A stretch of 64,000 nucleotides of DNA from Alkaliphilus sp. NP8 (GCA_015978205.1 JADWMM010000032.1:1-64000), one strand, 5' to 3'; counted from the stretch's first letter, positions 7,768 through 18,540 are shown. The notes: generated from the letters alone by a model not told the origin. Translations and numbers: made by a program.

Positions 7768-9468
7768 TTACATTTTTTCTGGTGCCTTAATTCCTAATAA
7801 ATATAATCCTATACTTAAAACTTCTTTAGTAGCAAAAACAATTGCCAATCTTGCCTTTTTAAGATTTTCATCTTCAACCAAAATTGGATGATCATGATAA
7901 AATCTATTAAAAGCTTGAGCTAAGTCAATAATATGTCTAGTAATAATTGATGGTTCATTCTTTCTTTGAGAATCCTTAATAATCTGTGGAAATTGTTGAA
8001 TTTTCTTTACTACTTCTAAAGTTACATCATCTACTAATAATTCTGCTTTAAAGCTATCTTCTACACTTACTCCCGCTCTTCTTAAAACACTACATGCTCT
8101 AGCATGTGTATATTGTACATATGGTCCAGTTTCACCTTCAAAATTTAAAACTTTATCCCAATTAAATACATAGTCTTTTATTCTATTGTTAGATAACTCT
8201 TGGAACATAACAGCTCCTATTCCTACTTGGTTAGCTACAGTATCAAGATCTTCTAAATTAGGACTTTTTTCTTTTATAATTTCTTTAGTTTTATCAACAG
8301 CCTTGTTAAATACATCTTCTAAAAATACTACTCTTCCTTTTCTAGTAGACATAGTTCCTTCTTCTAAGCTTACCATACCGAATGGCACATGAACACAATC
8401 ATCTGCCCAATCATACCCCATAAGCTCTACTACTTTTTTCCATTGCTGGAAGTGAAGGTTTTGCTGTGATCCAACTACATATATATTTTTATAAAAATCA
8501 TATGTTTCTTTTCTATAAATTGCTGCTGCAATATCTCTAGTAATATATAAAGTAGATCCATCACGCTTTCTAATTAGTGCAGGAGGCATTCCGAATTCTT
8601 CTAAGTCTACTATATCTGCACCCTTAGATTTTTTAAGAATATTAGCCTCTTCCATTTTCTTTACTGCATCTGGCATTTTATCTGAATAAAAGCTTTCTCC
8701 AGCATATGAATCAAATTTAATATTTAACATGTTATAAACTCTGTTAAATTCATCTAAACTTACTTCTCTAAACCATCCCCAAAGCTTTGTAGCTTCTTCA
8801 TCTTTATTTTCTAGCTTTTTAAACCATTCTCTGCTTTCATCTTCTAATTCAGGTTTCTCTTCTGCTTCTTCATGGAATTTAATATATAGTTTAAGCAAAG
8901 TAGGTATTGGATTAGCCCTTACTTCTTCTTCATTTCCCCATTTTTTATAAGCTACTATTAATTTTCCAAATTGCGTCCCATAATCACCTAAATGATTTAT
9001 AGTAATAGTATTGTAGCCTAAGAATTTATATATTTTATATAATGAATTACCTATAACAGTAGTTCTAATATGACCAATGTGAAATGGTTTTGCTATATTT
9101 GGTGAAGAAAATTCTACAATAACATTTTTACCATTTCCCATTAAACTACTACCATAAGTTTCTTTTTTTAATAAAACTTCCCCAATAACAGATTTAATAA
9201 AATGCTTCTTATCTATAAAAAAGTTTAAATAAGCTCCAGCTGTTTCAACTCTTTCTATAAAATCTCCTTTATGTAAATTTGTTGCAATGTCTTCAGCTAT
9301 AAGATTCGGTGCTTTTCTAAAAACTTTAGCTAGTTTAAAGCAAGGAAATGCAAAATCTCCCATTTCAGAATTAGGCGGTATCTCTATCATAGCTAAAATT
9401 TCTTCTTGAGTAAGCTGCGGAATACTTTTTCCTAAAACATCACTCAATTTTTTCTTAAAATCAGTCAT
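7768..9468 (-). CDS. argS: Arginyl-tRNA synthetase
   Basis: A 566-residue class I aminoacyl-tRNA synthetase that charges tRNA-Arg with arginine in the cytoplasm. The N-terminal additional domain spans about 1-110. The catalytic Rossmann fold carries the HIGH motif at residues 130-133 (PFHIGHIR). The KMSKS position is replaced by the SLEEGTMSTRKG segment usual for bacterial ArgS. The C-terminal helical anticodon-binding domain ends in GLYLLGIKAPEKM. The ATG at 9466-9468 was chosen with GGAGG 7 nt upstream; a TTG one codon earlier is less likely. The length is normal for the family. It has its own terminator, and no T-box is visible upstream. Confidence 0.97.
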   Translation of the reverse strand: MTDFKKKLSDVLGKSIPQLTQEEILAMIEIPPNSEMGDFAFPCFKLAKVFRKAPNLIAEDIATNLHKGDFIERVETAGAYLNFFIDKKHFIKSVIGEVLLKKETYGSSLMGNGKNVIVEFSSPNIAKPFHIGHIRTTVIGNSLYKIYKFLGYNTITINHLGDYGTQFGKLIVAYKKWGNEEEVRANPIPTLLKLYIKFHEEAEEKPELEDESREWFKKLENKDEEATKLWGWFREVSLDEFNRVYNMLNIKFDSYAGESFYSDKMPDAVKKMEEANILKKSKGADIVDLEEFGMPPALIRKRDGSTLYITRDIAAAIYRKETYDFYKNIYVVGSQQNLHFQQWKKVVELMGYDWADDCVHVPFGMVSLEEGTMSTRKGRVVFLEDVFNKAVDKTKEIIKEKSPNLEDLDTVANQVGIGAVMFQELSNNRIKDYVFNWDKVLNFEGETGPYVQYTHARACSVLRRAGVSVEDSFKAELLVDDVTLEVVKKIQQFPQIIKDSQRKNEPSIITRHIIDLAQAFNRFYHDHPILVEDENLKKARLAIVFATKEVLSIGLYLLGIKAPEKM

Positions 9469-9562
9469 CAAAAATCCTCCCTATATTTCTTTATTAAAAA
9501 AACTCGTATCTATACATTATAATACTTTCTATACGTATATGGAATTAAATTAAACATAATTT

Positions 9563-10009
9563 TTATAAAAAATCTTCTTCACTACATACTTCTATTCCAT
9601 TTTGCATTAATAAAGCTGTTGTTACGCCGCTACCAGCACTTAAAACTCCTTTAAAACTTCCATTATAAATTTGTCCATATCCACAAGAAGGACTTTTTGC
9701 TTTTAAAATCGCTTTTGTAGCACCTAGACTTTTTGCTATTTTCAAAGTTTCATATGCACCTTTAATAAACTCTGCCGTAACATCTACTCCATCTATATTT
9801 ATTACTTTGGCCTTCCCCTTCAATACATCTTCTCCATTTCCACCTTTAATTTCTGCTGGAAGTCGTGGAGTAGAAAGGCCTCCTAATTGTTCTGGACAAA
9901 TAGGCACTATATTTTGCTCTTTTAAATGTTTTTTCACTTCTTCTTTTAAGTTATTTTTTCCATTATACTTACAGTTAACTCCAAGTAAACAAGCACTTAT
10001 TAATACCAT
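9563..10009 (-). CDS. DUF523 family protein
   Basis: A 148-residue protein that matches DUF523 along its whole length. It begins ISACLLGVNCKYNG, has VPICPEQLGGLSTPR in the middle and carries SPSCGYGQIYNG. The conserved Cys residues (ACLLG, CKYNG, CPEQ, SCG) suggest metal or thiol chemistry, but the function is not established. The ATG at 10007-10009 follows AGGTGA. It starts 25 bases after mutS2 and is probably its cotranscribed partner. It has no N-terminal signal. Confidence 0.85.
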   Translation of the reverse strand: MVLISACLLGVNCKYNGKNNLKEEVKKHLKEQNIVPICPEQLGGLSTPRLPAEIKGGNGEDVLKGKAKVINIDGVDVTAEFIKGAYETLKIAKSLGATKAILKAKSPSCGYGQIYNGSFKGVLSAGSGVTTALLMQNGIEVCSEEDFL

Positions 10010-10034
10010 ACTATTCACCTATTTTTCTGTAAAG

Positions 10035-12407
10035 TTATTTAAGTTCTACTATAGTTACTCCAGCGCCACCTTCTCCGTAGCCACCTTCTCTAAAGCTTTT
10101 TGCATGTTTATGTCTTTTTAGCATTTGCTTAATACCTTTACTTAATACACCTGTACCTACACCATGTATTATAGTAACCTGAGCTAAACCTGCAATATAA
10201 GCATCGTCTAAATATTTATCTACTTCATATCTAGCTTCCTCTAAATCTTTACCTCTTACGTCCAATTCAGACTTAGCACTTTCAGCTTTAGATTTAACTA
10301 TTTTTCCTGTACCAGTTTTTTTAGAATCCTTTTCTTCTTCGCTTCTTTTTAAATTAGAAACATGCATATTAACCTTCATAATTCCTACTTGAATTTGAAC
10401 TTCTCCATTCTCATTTTCTGGAGAAACTACATATCCTATTTGATTTAAAGATAAGACTTTAACTGCTTCCCCAGGCTTAAGATTTTTAGGTGGCTTTTTA
10501 TTAGTTTTTAATACTAATTTATCACCTGAATCTTTTGCTAATTTATTCATTTTTCCAGATATATTTCTTCTAGCTTCTTCTATCTTTCTATTCATTTCTT
10601 TTTCTTCTAAATCTACTTTTAAAGATTTCAAGTTATTTATAATTTCCTCTGCTTCTGCTTTTGCCTGCTTAACAATTTTATAAGATTCTCTTTTAGCTTC
10701 TTTCATTACTTTATCTTTTTGAAGCTCCAGCTGTTGTTTCTTCTCATAATACTTTTCTTTTAGTTTTTCAGTTTCCATTCTAAGTCTTGTAGCCTCTGCT
10801 TTTTCTTCCTCTGCAGTAGTACGATTTTTTTCAATATTTTGTAGCAATTCTTCGAAATGAATATCCTCTGTGCTTAGCAATTCCTTAGATCTATCTATTA
10901 TGAAGTCTGATAACCCAAGCTTTCTAGAAATCTCAAAAGCATTAGATTTTCCTGGTACTCCTATTAATAGCTTATAAGTTGGACTTAAAGTATTTATATC
11001 AAATTCTACAGAAGCATTTTCTACCTCTGGATTAGATAAAGCATACTGCTTTAATTCACTATAGTGTGTTGTAGCCATTGTTGTTGTACCCATCTCTTTA
11101 AGATGATTCAGTATAGCCATAGCAAGAGCCGCACCTTCTGTAGGATCTGTTCCTGCACCTAATTCATCAAATAAAACTAAGGATTTACTACTTACATTAT
11201 TCATAATGTTTACGATATTAGTCATATGAGAGGAAAACGTACTTAAACTCTGCTCAATACTTTGTTCATCTCCTATGTCAGCAAAAACTTGGTCAAATAC
11301 AGCTAATTCAGTTCCATAATCAGCAGGAACATGAAGTCCGCTTTGTGCCATTAATGTTAAAAGACCTAGTGTTTTTAAAGTTACAGTTTTTCCTCCTGTA
11401 TTAGGTCCTGTAACAACTAATATATGAAAATCCTCTCCCAGCCACATACTATTTGGAACTACTTCATCTACACTTAATAGTGGGTGCCTACCATTTTTAA
11501 CTTTTATATTTCCATTTATATTTAAATTAGGTTCAACTGCTTTCATTTCAACAGAAAGTTTTCCTTTAGCAAATATAAAATCTAAATTCTTTAAAACAAT
11601 TTGATTAGCTTTTATATCTTCTCCTCTTTCAGCTATCATTGCAGCAATCTCTAGTAATATTCTTTCGATTTCAGCTTCTTCTTTAATTTTTAATTCCTTT
11701 AACTGATTATTTAGCTCTACAACTGCCATAGGCTCAATAAACAACGTAGCTCCACTTGAAGATTGATCATGCACTAATCCAGCTATATTCCCTTTATGCT
11801 CTTGCTTTACAGGCACTACATATCTATCATTTCTCATTGTAATAATAGGATCTTGTAAATATTTTTGAGTAGATGCAGAGTTAATAATACTATTTAATTT
11901 ATTTCTTACAGAATCATTCTTAGAAGCCATTTGTCTTCTTATATGCTTAAGCTCACTACTAGCATTATCCGATATTTCTGTTTCACTAAGAATACACAAA
12001 TCAATTTTTTCTTCTATATCCTTTAGCGAAACAAGACTTTGTACTAATCCTCGAACTATAGGATATACACTTTCCTCATTATATTCTTTAAAAAAGCTTT
12101 TAAGTCTTCTAACTATAGATAGTGTATCTTTAAGCTGTAATAATTGAGCAGGATCTAAATAAGATCCTATTTCTGTTCTTTTTATGTAGGGCAATACATC
12201 ATGAATTCCACCTAAAGGAACATTCCCTTTTTTTATAAGTATGCTCTCAGCCTCACTAGTCTCTTTTTGCCATTGTACAATTTTATCAATATCTGAAATT
12301 GGATTAAGTTCTCCTACTTTTTCCTTGCCTAAAGAAGAAGAACATTTATCCTCAAGCTTTTTTATTATCTTTACATACTCTAAAACTCTTAAACTTCTTC
12401 CATTCAT
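10035..12407 (-). CDS. mutS2: MutS2-type ATPase/endonuclease
   Basis: A 790-residue homologue of MutS2, which lacks the mismatch-recognition domain of MutS. In Firmicutes the family is linked to suppression of recombination and to rescue of collided ribosomes. An N-terminal core leads into the ABC-type ATPase with Walker A GPNTGGKT at 334-341 and the Walker B region SLVLFDELGAGTDP. A long charged coiled coil follows, at about 510-625. A C-terminal Smr nuclease domain occupies about 715-790, with LDVRGKDLEEA and HGVGTGVL. All expected domains are present. The ATG at 12405-12407 follows GAGGTG. The DUF523 gene is directly downstream. Confidence 0.96.
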   Translation of the reverse strand: MNGRSLRVLEYVKIIKKLEDKCSSSLGKEKVGELNPISDIDKIVQWQKETSEAESILIKKGNVPLGGIHDVLPYIKRTEIGSYLDPAQLLQLKDTLSIVRRLKSFFKEYNEESVYPIVRGLVQSLVSLKDIEEKIDLCILSETEISDNASSELKHIRRQMASKNDSVRNKLNSIINSASTQKYLQDPIITMRNDRYVVPVKQEHKGNIAGLVHDQSSSGATLFIEPMAVVELNNQLKELKIKEEAEIERILLEIAAMIAERGEDIKANQIVLKNLDFIFAKGKLSVEMKAVEPNLNINGNIKVKNGRHPLLSVDEVVPNSMWLGEDFHILVVTGPNTGGKTVTLKTLGLLTLMAQSGLHVPADYGTELAVFDQVFADIGDEQSIEQSLSTFSSHMTNIVNIMNNVSSKSLVLFDELGAGTDPTEGAALAMAILNHLKEMGTTTMATTHYSELKQYALSNPEVENASVEFDINTLSPTYKLLIGVPGKSNAFEISRKLGLSDFIIDRSKELLSTEDIHFEELLQNIEKNRTTAEEEKAEATRLRMETEKLKEKYYEKKQQLELQKDKVMKEAKRESYKIVKQAKAEAEEIINNLKSLKVDLEEKEMNRKIEEARRNISGKMNKLAKDSGDKLVLKTNKKPPKNLKPGEAVKVLSLNQIGYVVSPENENGEVQIQVGIMKVNMHVSNLKRSEEEKDSKKTGTGKIVKSKAESAKSELDVRGKDLEEARYEVDKYLDDAYIAGLAQVTIIHGVGTGVLSKGIKQMLKRHKHAKSFREGGYGEGGAGVTIVELK

Positions 12408-12623
12408 TAAAGACACCTCATTACCAAAAATTCTATAATATATTAAAATTAAATCTTTCTACATACTTATATTTTTACTTTATCATATTATATTCAAGCT
12501 TTTTGTTCAACTATTACACATAACTTTTAATATTATTTCTATATTTTATACATAATATATAACCTACTCAATATTTGTCGTGTGTATTTTTTATTAAATA
12601 TGCAATTAACTATTTATAATATG

Positions 12624-12659
12624 TAAAAAGTGCCATCTTAATTAGAATAGGCACTTTTT
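12624..12659 (-). terminator. Terminator of typA
   Basis: AAAAAGTGCC and GGCACTTTTT form a 10-bp stem around a 15-nt loop immediately downstream of typA. Confidence 0.85.
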
Positions 12660-12676
12660 ACAAAATTAATCATTTT

Positions 12677-14485
12677 TTATTTTTTTTGAGCTTTCTGTCT
12701 TGCAGATTTGTTTAGTATCTTCTTACGAAGTCTAATGCTCTTTGGAGTAACTTCTACTAATTCATCATCAGCTATAAACTCTAAAGCTTGTTCTAATGAA
12801 AATATAATAGGCGGTGTAAGTTTTAACGAATCTTCAGACCCTGATGCACGCATATTAGTTAACTGCTTTTTCTTACATACATTTACCATTATATCTTCTA
12901 GTCTAGAGCTTTCTCCAACTATCATACCCTCATATACTTCTGTACCAGGACTAATAAACATTTGCCCTCTTTCTTGAGCACTATTAATACCATATCCTGC
13001 AGCAGTTCCACTTTCGAACGCTATTAGAGAACCTCTATTTCTAGCTCGAATTTCTCCTCTATATTTATCATAACCATCAAATAAGTGATGAAAAACCCCA
13101 TATCCTTTTGTATCAGTTAAAAATTCTGATCTGTAACCTATTAATGCTCTAGATGGAATTCTAAACTTAAGCTTCATTATGCCTGTACCTGTAGGTTCCA
13201 TATTAAGCATTTCAGCTTTTCTCATATTAAGTTTATCAATAACAGCACTCACTGATTCTTCAGGAACCTCAACAAATAAAATTTCCATAGGTTCTTGTAA
13301 ACCTTCTTCTGTTTTCTTTAAAATTACCTCTGGTCTTGAAACTGCAAATTCATATCCTTCTCTACGCATTGTTTCGATTAAGATTGATATGTGAAGCTCA
13401 CCTCTACCTAAAATTTTAAAGGAGTCAGCAGAAATTTCTTCCATTTTCATAGCAACATTTGATAATAGCTCTCTCTCAAGTCTATCTTTTAAATGTCTAC
13501 TAGTTACATAATCTCCTTCTCTACCTGCAAACGGACTATCATTTACCATAAATGTCATAGAAATAGTTGGATCATCAATTTTAACTGATGGTAAAGGATC
13601 TACTTTATCTATTGAACATACAGTTTCTCCTATATTTATATCAGCAATACCAGATATTGCTACAATTTCTCCAACAGTAGCTTGTTCACTGTCTACACGA
13701 TTTAAACCTTCATATGTGTATAAATTGCTTATTTTTACATTTACTTCTTTACCATCTGTTCTAACTAAAGTTGCACTTTGACCTTTATTAAGCTTCCCTC
13801 TAGTTATTTTACCAATACCAATTCTACCTATATATTTATCATAATCAATAGATGTTATTAGTAATTGAAGTCCATCATCTTCTTCACCTTCTGGGCTTGG
13901 GATATGCTCTAAAATACTTTCATAGATTGGAATCATATCTTTTTCTTCATCATCCATGTCTAATTTAGCAAATCCTTCTTTAGCTGAAGCATATACTGCC
14001 GGAAACTCTAACTGATCGTCATCTGCTCCTAGCTCTATAAATAGATCTAACACTTCATCTATAACTTCTTCAACTCTAGCTTCTGGTTTGTCAATTTTAT
14101 TTACTACAACCACTGGTGTTAATCCAGCTTTTAAAGCTTTTTGAAGTACGAATCTTGTTTGTGGCATCGGTCCTTCATATGCATCTACAAGTAAAAGTAC
14201 ACCATCAACCATGTTCATAATACGTTCTACTTCTCCACCAAAGTCAGCATGTCCAGGTGTATCTACAATGTTGATCTTTACATCTTTATATTTAATAGCA
14301 GTATTTTTAGAAAGAATAGTAATACCACGCTCTTTTTCTAAAGAATTAGAATCCATTACTCTTTCTTGTACTACTTCATTAGTACGGAATGTTCCACTTT
14401 GCTTTAACATTTCATCTACTAATGTTGTTTTACCATGATCAACGTGTGCAATGATAGCAACATTTCTTATATCATTTCTTTTCAT
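12677..14485 (-). CDS. typA: Translational GTPase TypA/BipA
   Basis: A 602-residue ribosome-associated GTPase related to EF-G and LepA that supports 50S assembly and stress adaptation. The G1 motif is AHVDHGKTT at about 13-21. The G2-G4 motifs [13 protein letters not shown] and NKID follow. Domain V-like repeats and the BipA-specific C-terminal domain end in a Lys-rich tail. The length is typical of the family. SD-like AGGAAG lies upstream of the ATG. It is a monocistronic gene between two terminators. Confidence 0.96.
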   Translation of the reverse strand: MKRNDIRNVAIIAHVDHGKTTLVDEMLKQSGTFRTNEVVQERVMDSNSLEKERGITILSKNTAIKYKDVKINIVDTPGHADFGGEVERIMNMVDGVLLLVDAYEGPMPQTRFVLQKALKAGLTPVVVVNKIDKPEARVEEVIDEVLDLFIELGADDDQLEFPAVYASAKEGFAKLDMDDEEKDMIPIYESILEHIPSPEGEEDDGLQLLITSIDYDKYIGRIGIGKITRGKLNKGQSATLVRTDGKEVNVKISNLYTYEGLNRVDSEQATVGEIVAISGIADINIGETVCSIDKVDPLPSVKIDDPTISMTFMVNDSPFAGREGDYVTSRHLKDRLERELLSNVAMKMEEISADSFKILGRGELHISILIETMRREGYEFAVSRPEVILKKTEEGLQEPMEILFVEVPEESVSAVIDKLNMRKAEMLNMEPTGTGIMKLKFRIPSRALIGYRSEFLTDTKGYGVFHHLFDGYDKYRGEIRARNRGSLIAFESGTAAGYGINSAQERGQMFISPGTEVYEGMIVGESSRLEDIMVNVCKKKQLTNMRASGSEDSLKLTPPIIFSLEQALEFIADDELVEVTPKSIRLRKKILNKSARQKAQKK

Positions 14486-14635
14486 ATTATTTCAACTTCT
14501 TCCTATATAAATTTATTTCATATGTTCTAGTATGAACATAATTTAATTTTTTTAAAAAAATAACCATAAGATTTATACTATCATAAATAAATTTATATGG
14601 CAATAAAAACTATTCTTAATACTTGAATAAAAATA

Positions 14636-14665
14636 TAGCGCCAATCAACTATATGATTGACGCTA
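14636..14665 (-). terminator. Terminator of the L,D-transpeptidase gene
   Basis: TAGCGTCAATCA and TGATTGGCGCTA (minus strand) form a 12-bp stem with one G-U pair and a 6-nt loop, followed by TATATTTTTATT. Confidence 0.85.
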
Positions 14666-14712
14666 CACATTTTAAATTATTTCTACTATCTACTTGGAAA
14701 TATACAATTCAA

Positions 14713-15471
14713 TTATAGAGAGGTTTTAAAGTAGCTTTCTTGACTTACTCCCCAACTTTTAAGTTTTGAATTTGTACCTATCCAAATAGGAATATTATTT
14801 GGTATAATTTCAAATAGTTCCTCAACATCTGAATTAATCATACGTATACATCCTAACGAAACATTTGTTCCAATAGAATATGGTGCACTATTACCATGTA
14901 CTCCATATACTCCTCCTCCACCATAAGAAATACCTATCCATCGTTTTCCAAGAGGATTATTTGCAGCTCCACCTTTTGCTGATTTTCCTTTATAACTCCA
15001 CGAAGGATTAACAGTTTTTCTAACTATTGTAAACTTACCTTCAGGAGTAAGGCTAGGTTCTTTTCCTTGTGCAATTGGATATTTTTCAAGCACCTCTTTA
15101 CCTTTATATAAGGTTAATATTCTTTTTGTTTTATTCACTGTTATCCAGTAGTAGTTTGATGCTGGGTTTTCTACCAAATCAGTATATTCATATTTTTCTT
15201 CTATAATTCTTCTTAATGTTGCTCCTTTAACTTCTGGACCTATCATACCATCTACAGTAAGGTTATGCTCACTTTGAAATCGCAATAAAGCATTTCTATT
15301 GTTTAGACCTTTATTATATTCTTCTTTGTAAAATCCTAATTCTTTAAATTTAGAATAATGATTAACTTCTAAATTTAAAACACTTTCTACATTAGTTCTA
15401 ACAGCACTGTTTATTGCATTTACATCTATTTTTACTGTAGTAGGTGCTAATAAAATACTAGATACAACCAA
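14713..15471 (-). CDS. Exported L,D-transpeptidase (YkuD) with peptidoglycan-binding domain
   Basis: A peptidoglycan cross-linking or anchoring enzyme, expected outside the membrane. After a hydrophobic N-terminus, residues about 45-85 form a PG_binding_1-like domain (LLRFQSEHNLTVDGMIG). The YkuD domain covers about 105-235 and carries the catalytic pair VHGNSAP and SLGCIRM, whose Cys is the nucleophile. The given start is the TTG at 15469-15471, but it has no ribosome binding site and cuts into the signal peptide. A perfect AGGAGG (15503-15508) is spaced 7 nt from an in-frame ATA at 15493-15495. Starting there would add eight residues and complete a Lys-plus-hydrophobic signal peptide (see findings). 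The true start may therefore be 15495. Confidence 0.85.
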   Translation of the reverse strand: MVVSSILLAPTTVKIDVNAINSAVRTNVESVLNLEVNHYSKFKELGFYKEEYNKGLNNRNALLRFQSEHNLTVDGMIGPEVKGATLRRIIEEKYEYTDLVENPASNYYWITVNKTKRILTLYKGKEVLEKYPIAQGKEPSLTPEGKFTIVRKTVNPSWSYKGKSAKGGAANNPLGKRWIGISYGGGGVYGVHGNSAPYSIGTNVSLGCIRMINSDVEELFEIIPNNIPIWIGTNSKLKSWGVSQESYFKTSL

Positions 15472-15565
15472 ACTTGAAACAATAGATTTAAGTATAAAAT
15501 CACCTCCTGTACTAAATAAGTGACTTTTTATAATTGTCCTTCTTTAATATATTCACAAAAAAATA

Positions 15566-15594
15566 AAAAAGACCTTAGGTTTTAACCTAAGATC
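15566..15594 (-). terminator. Terminator of the FAD-dependent oxidoreductase gene
   Basis: The hairpin CTTAGGTT/AACCTAAG (about 15573-15591) extends into flanking A/T pairs and is followed on the minus strand by a T-rich run. Confidence 0.85.
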
Positions 15595-15659
15595 TTCCTA
15601 AATTTGTTATGCTTTTTCATTATTTTAACTACAATAAAGGATTTCATACTGTTAACTTA

Positions 15660-17264
15660 TTACAAATTTTTGGTATTATATTTCTTAGCTATATTCTCTG
15701 CTATCTTTATACCATCTACTGCTGCCGAAACGATTCCACCAGCATATCCTGCTCCTTCTCCACAAGGATATATTCCTTTTATATTACTTTCTAAATTTTC
15801 ATCTCGAACAATTCTAATTGGGGAGGAACTTCTGGTTTCTACTCCTGTCATTACTGCATCATTCATTCCAAAACCTTCTAGCCTTTTATTTAACTCTACT
15901 AAAGCTTCTTTAAAGGATTCCGTTACATAGTGTGGTAAACATTTCTTTAAATCCGTTAATTTAATTCCTGGATTATAAGAGTTATTTACACTTCCTAAAT
16001 TAGTTGAAGGTACATCGTTTAAAAAGTCTCCTACTAATTGAGCTGGAGCTTTATAATCACTTCCACCTTCTATAAATGCACTTTGCTCCCATTTTCTCTG
16101 GTAGTACATACCAGCTAAAGGGTGTTCACTACCAAAGTCTTCTGGTCCTACACCGACTAATAATGCACTATTAGCATTTTCTTTATCTCTTGCATATTCA
16201 CTCATTCCATTAGTAACAACTCCACCTTCTTCAGATGCAGCAGCTACAACAGTACCTCCAGGACACATACAAAATGTATATACAGATCTTCCATTTTTGC
16301 AGTGGTGTACAAGCTTGTAATCAGCTGCTCCTAATCTTGGATGATCTGCAAAGATACCATATTGACTTTCATTAATCATCTTCTGTGGGTGTTCTATTCT
16401 AACACCTATGGAAAATGGTTTTTGATTAATTCTTAGACCTTTTTCATTAATCATTTCAAATGTATCTCTTGCACTATGACCTACAGCTAATACAGCAGTT
16501 TCTGTATTTATAATTTTATCATCATTAATTTTTACACCTTTTATTTTTCCATCTTCAATTAAAAAATCCGTAACTTTACTTTCAAAATATACTTTTCCAC
16601 CTAAAGAAATTATTTTTTCTCTAATATTCTTAACAACCTCTCTCAAAATATCAGTTCCTACATGAGGACCACTAGAATATAAAATTTTATCTGGAGCTCC
16701 AGCATTTATAAATTCTTCTAATACTTTTCTACATCTTGGGTCTTTAATTCGAGTTGTTAGCTTTCCATCTGAAAAGGTGCCTGCTCCACCTTCTCCAAAC
16801 TGAACATTAGAATCTTTCGTAAAATCACCAGTTTGCCAAAACTTTTCTACATCTTTGGCTCTTTTTTCTACATCTTTGCCACGTTCTACTAAAATAGGTT
16901 TGTAGCCCATTTCTGCTAGTATTAATGTTGAAAATAATCCTGCAGGGCCAGAACCTATTGTTACAGGTGAATGTTGTAGTTTTTCATTACCTTTTTCTAC
17001 ATATTGATACTTCATATTTGGAGTAACAGATACATCTTTCAATTTAGGTTTTTTAAGTATTTTATCTTCATTTTTTACCTTTACATCAACTGTATATACA
17101 AAATAAAGCTGATTCTTTTTTCTAGCATCTATAGACTCTTTGTAAATACTATATTCAATAAGTTCCGATTCACTTATTTTCAATTTTTTAAGTAATAACT
17201 TTTTTAAGTCCTCTTCACCTTGATCGATTGTAGTTTTAATTCCCGATACGCGTAGCATATTCAT
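15660..17264 (-). CDS. NAD(P)/FAD-dependent oxidoreductase (FAD-dependent dehydrogenase family)
   Basis: A 534-residue cytoplasmic flavoprotein of the large uncharacterised family often annotated as NAD(FAD)-utilizing dehydrogenase. An N-terminal ferredoxin-like region of about 90 residues precedes the dinucleotide-binding motif VTIGSGPAGLFSTLILAEMG (about residues 101-120). There is a second FAD contact at FGEGGAGTFSDGKL, and a C-terminal GEGAGYAGGIVSAAVDGI segment closes the FAD site. The substrate is unknown. The start is the first of two close ATGs after AGGAAGGAAG. It lies 34 bases downstream of the HI0933-like flavoprotein gene, probably in one transcript. Confidence 0.88.
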   Translation of the reverse strand: MNMLRVSGIKTTIDQGEEDLKKLLLKKLKISESELIEYSIYKESIDARKKNQLYFVYTVDVKVKNEDKILKKPKLKDVSVTPNMKYQYVEKGNEKLQHSPVTIGSGPAGLFSTLILAEMGYKPILVERGKDVEKRAKDVEKFWQTGDFTKDSNVQFGEGGAGTFSDGKLTTRIKDPRCRKVLEEFINAGAPDKILYSSGPHVGTDILREVVKNIREKIISLGGKVYFESKVTDFLIEDGKIKGVKINDDKIINTETAVLAVGHSARDTFEMINEKGLRINQKPFSIGVRIEHPQKMINESQYGIFADHPRLGAADYKLVHHCKNGRSVYTFCMCPGGTVVAAASEEGGVVTNGMSEYARDKENANSALLVGVGPEDFGSEHPLAGMYYQRKWEQSAFIEGGSDYKAPAQLVGDFLNDVPSTNLGSVNNSYNPGIKLTDLKKCLPHYVTESFKEALVELNKRLEGFGMNDAVMTGVETRSSSPIRIVRDENLESNIKGIYPCGEGAGYAGGIVSAAVDGIKIAENIAKKYNTKNL

Positions 17265-17298
17265 TCTTCCTTCCTATATATAAATCACTTTACTTATA

Positions 17299-18540
17299 CT
17301 ATTTAACAGCAGCTTCTGTTCCGGCAACATAACCAGAAGACCATGCCCACTGCAAATTAAAGCCTCCACAGTCACCATCTATATCTAATAGTTCACCAGC
17401 TATATATATACCTGGCATTAGCTTAGACTCTAATGTTTCAGAATTAACTTGTGATAAATCTACTCCACCTGCAGTTACTTGAGAATGATTCCAAGATTGA
17501 GAACCTATTATTTTGAATTGCCAATCTTTTAGAAGTCTAACTATCTTTTCTATTTCCTTGTTAGATGTTTCATAACATAATCTTTTAATATTACGTATAT
17601 TAGCTTCTTTTAAAATTATAGGGATTAGTTTTTTATTTATTAATCCTATAAAACTAAAGTCAAGTGGACGATCATATTGATACGATAATCTAAGACTTAT
17701 TAGATCTAAAAGTTCTTCATATGTATGGTTAGGAAACATATCTACTTTAATTGTAGGATTCTTTTTACACTCAAGACTTTCTATAGATTTTCTACTAAGT
17801 TGTAAAATTGGAGGGCCAGATATACCATAGTCTGTAAACAGAAGTTCTCCCTCTTCAGTTCTCAATACTTCATTATTTACAATGATAGAAGCCTGTCCAT
17901 CAAACTTTACACCTTTAACAGACTTTAAAAAAGGCGATTCTAATTTTAACTGAACTAAAGCTGGAAAAGGTTTTATAATACTATGACCTAATTTTTTAGT
18001 TAATTCATATCCACTTCCGTTTGATCCTAAATTAGGATTCGATTTTCCACCAGTAGATATAATAACCTTATCACATTTATATTCTTCTCCATTTATATCC
18101 TTAAGTATAAACTTATTCTTGTTTTGTATTATTTCTTCTATTTCTACATCGTATATTACTTGTACACCTAGTTTTTCTATTTCATATTTTAATACATCTA
18201 AAACACTTCCAGCTTGATTAGACATAGGAAATACTTTCCCTCCATCTTCAACCTTGTGTGCAATTCCTAAAACTTCAAAGAAATTTATAGTATCTTCAAC
18301 TGTAAATCTTTTTAAAACATTGCTAGCAAATTCTTTGTTTTTGCCATGTATGCAGCTTAAATTCTCTGCAGTAAGATTAATATTAGTCATGTTACATCTT
18401 CCGTTACCTGTTGCTAATATCTTTTTCCCTACTCTATTCATTCTTTCATATATTACTACATTAGATCCGTTTCTTGCAGCTACTATTGCAGCTACTAATC
18501 CAGCTGCTCCTCCACCTATTATTGAAATTTGTTTTTCCAT
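17299..18540 (-). CDS. HI0933-like (BaiN/YhiN family) FAD-binding oxidoreductase
   Basis: A 413-residue flavoprotein of the HI0933/BaiN family. The Rossmann FAD motif is IIGGGAAGLVAAIVAARNG near the N-terminus, KKILATGNGRCNMTN follows at about 42-56, and the C-terminal GGVDLSQVN and DGDCGGFNLQWAWSSG segments are characteristic. Members are annotated variously as aminoacetone oxidase-like or as flavin reductases of bile-acid metabolism; the real substrate here is unknown. The start is supported by AAGGGAT. It is the first gene of a two-gene flavoprotein unit. Confidence 0.88.
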   Translation of the reverse strand: MEKQISIIGGGAAGLVAAIVAARNGSNVVIYERMNRVGKKILATGNGRCNMTNINLTAENLSCIHGKNKEFASNVLKRFTVEDTINFFEVLGIAHKVEDGGKVFPMSNQAGSVLDVLKYEIEKLGVQVIYDVEIEEIIQNKNKFILKDINGEEYKCDKVIISTGGKSNPNLGSNGSGYELTKKLGHSIIKPFPALVQLKLESPFLKSVKGVKFDGQASIIVNNEVLRTEEGELLFTDYGISGPPILQLSRKSIESLECKKNPTIKVDMFPNHTYEELLDLISLRLSYQYDRPLDFSFIGLINKKLIPIILKEANIRNIKRLCYETSNKEIEKIVRLLKDWQFKIIGSQSWNHSQVTAGGVDLSQVNSETLESKLMPGIYIAGELLDIDGDCGGFNLQWAWSSGYVAGTEAAVK

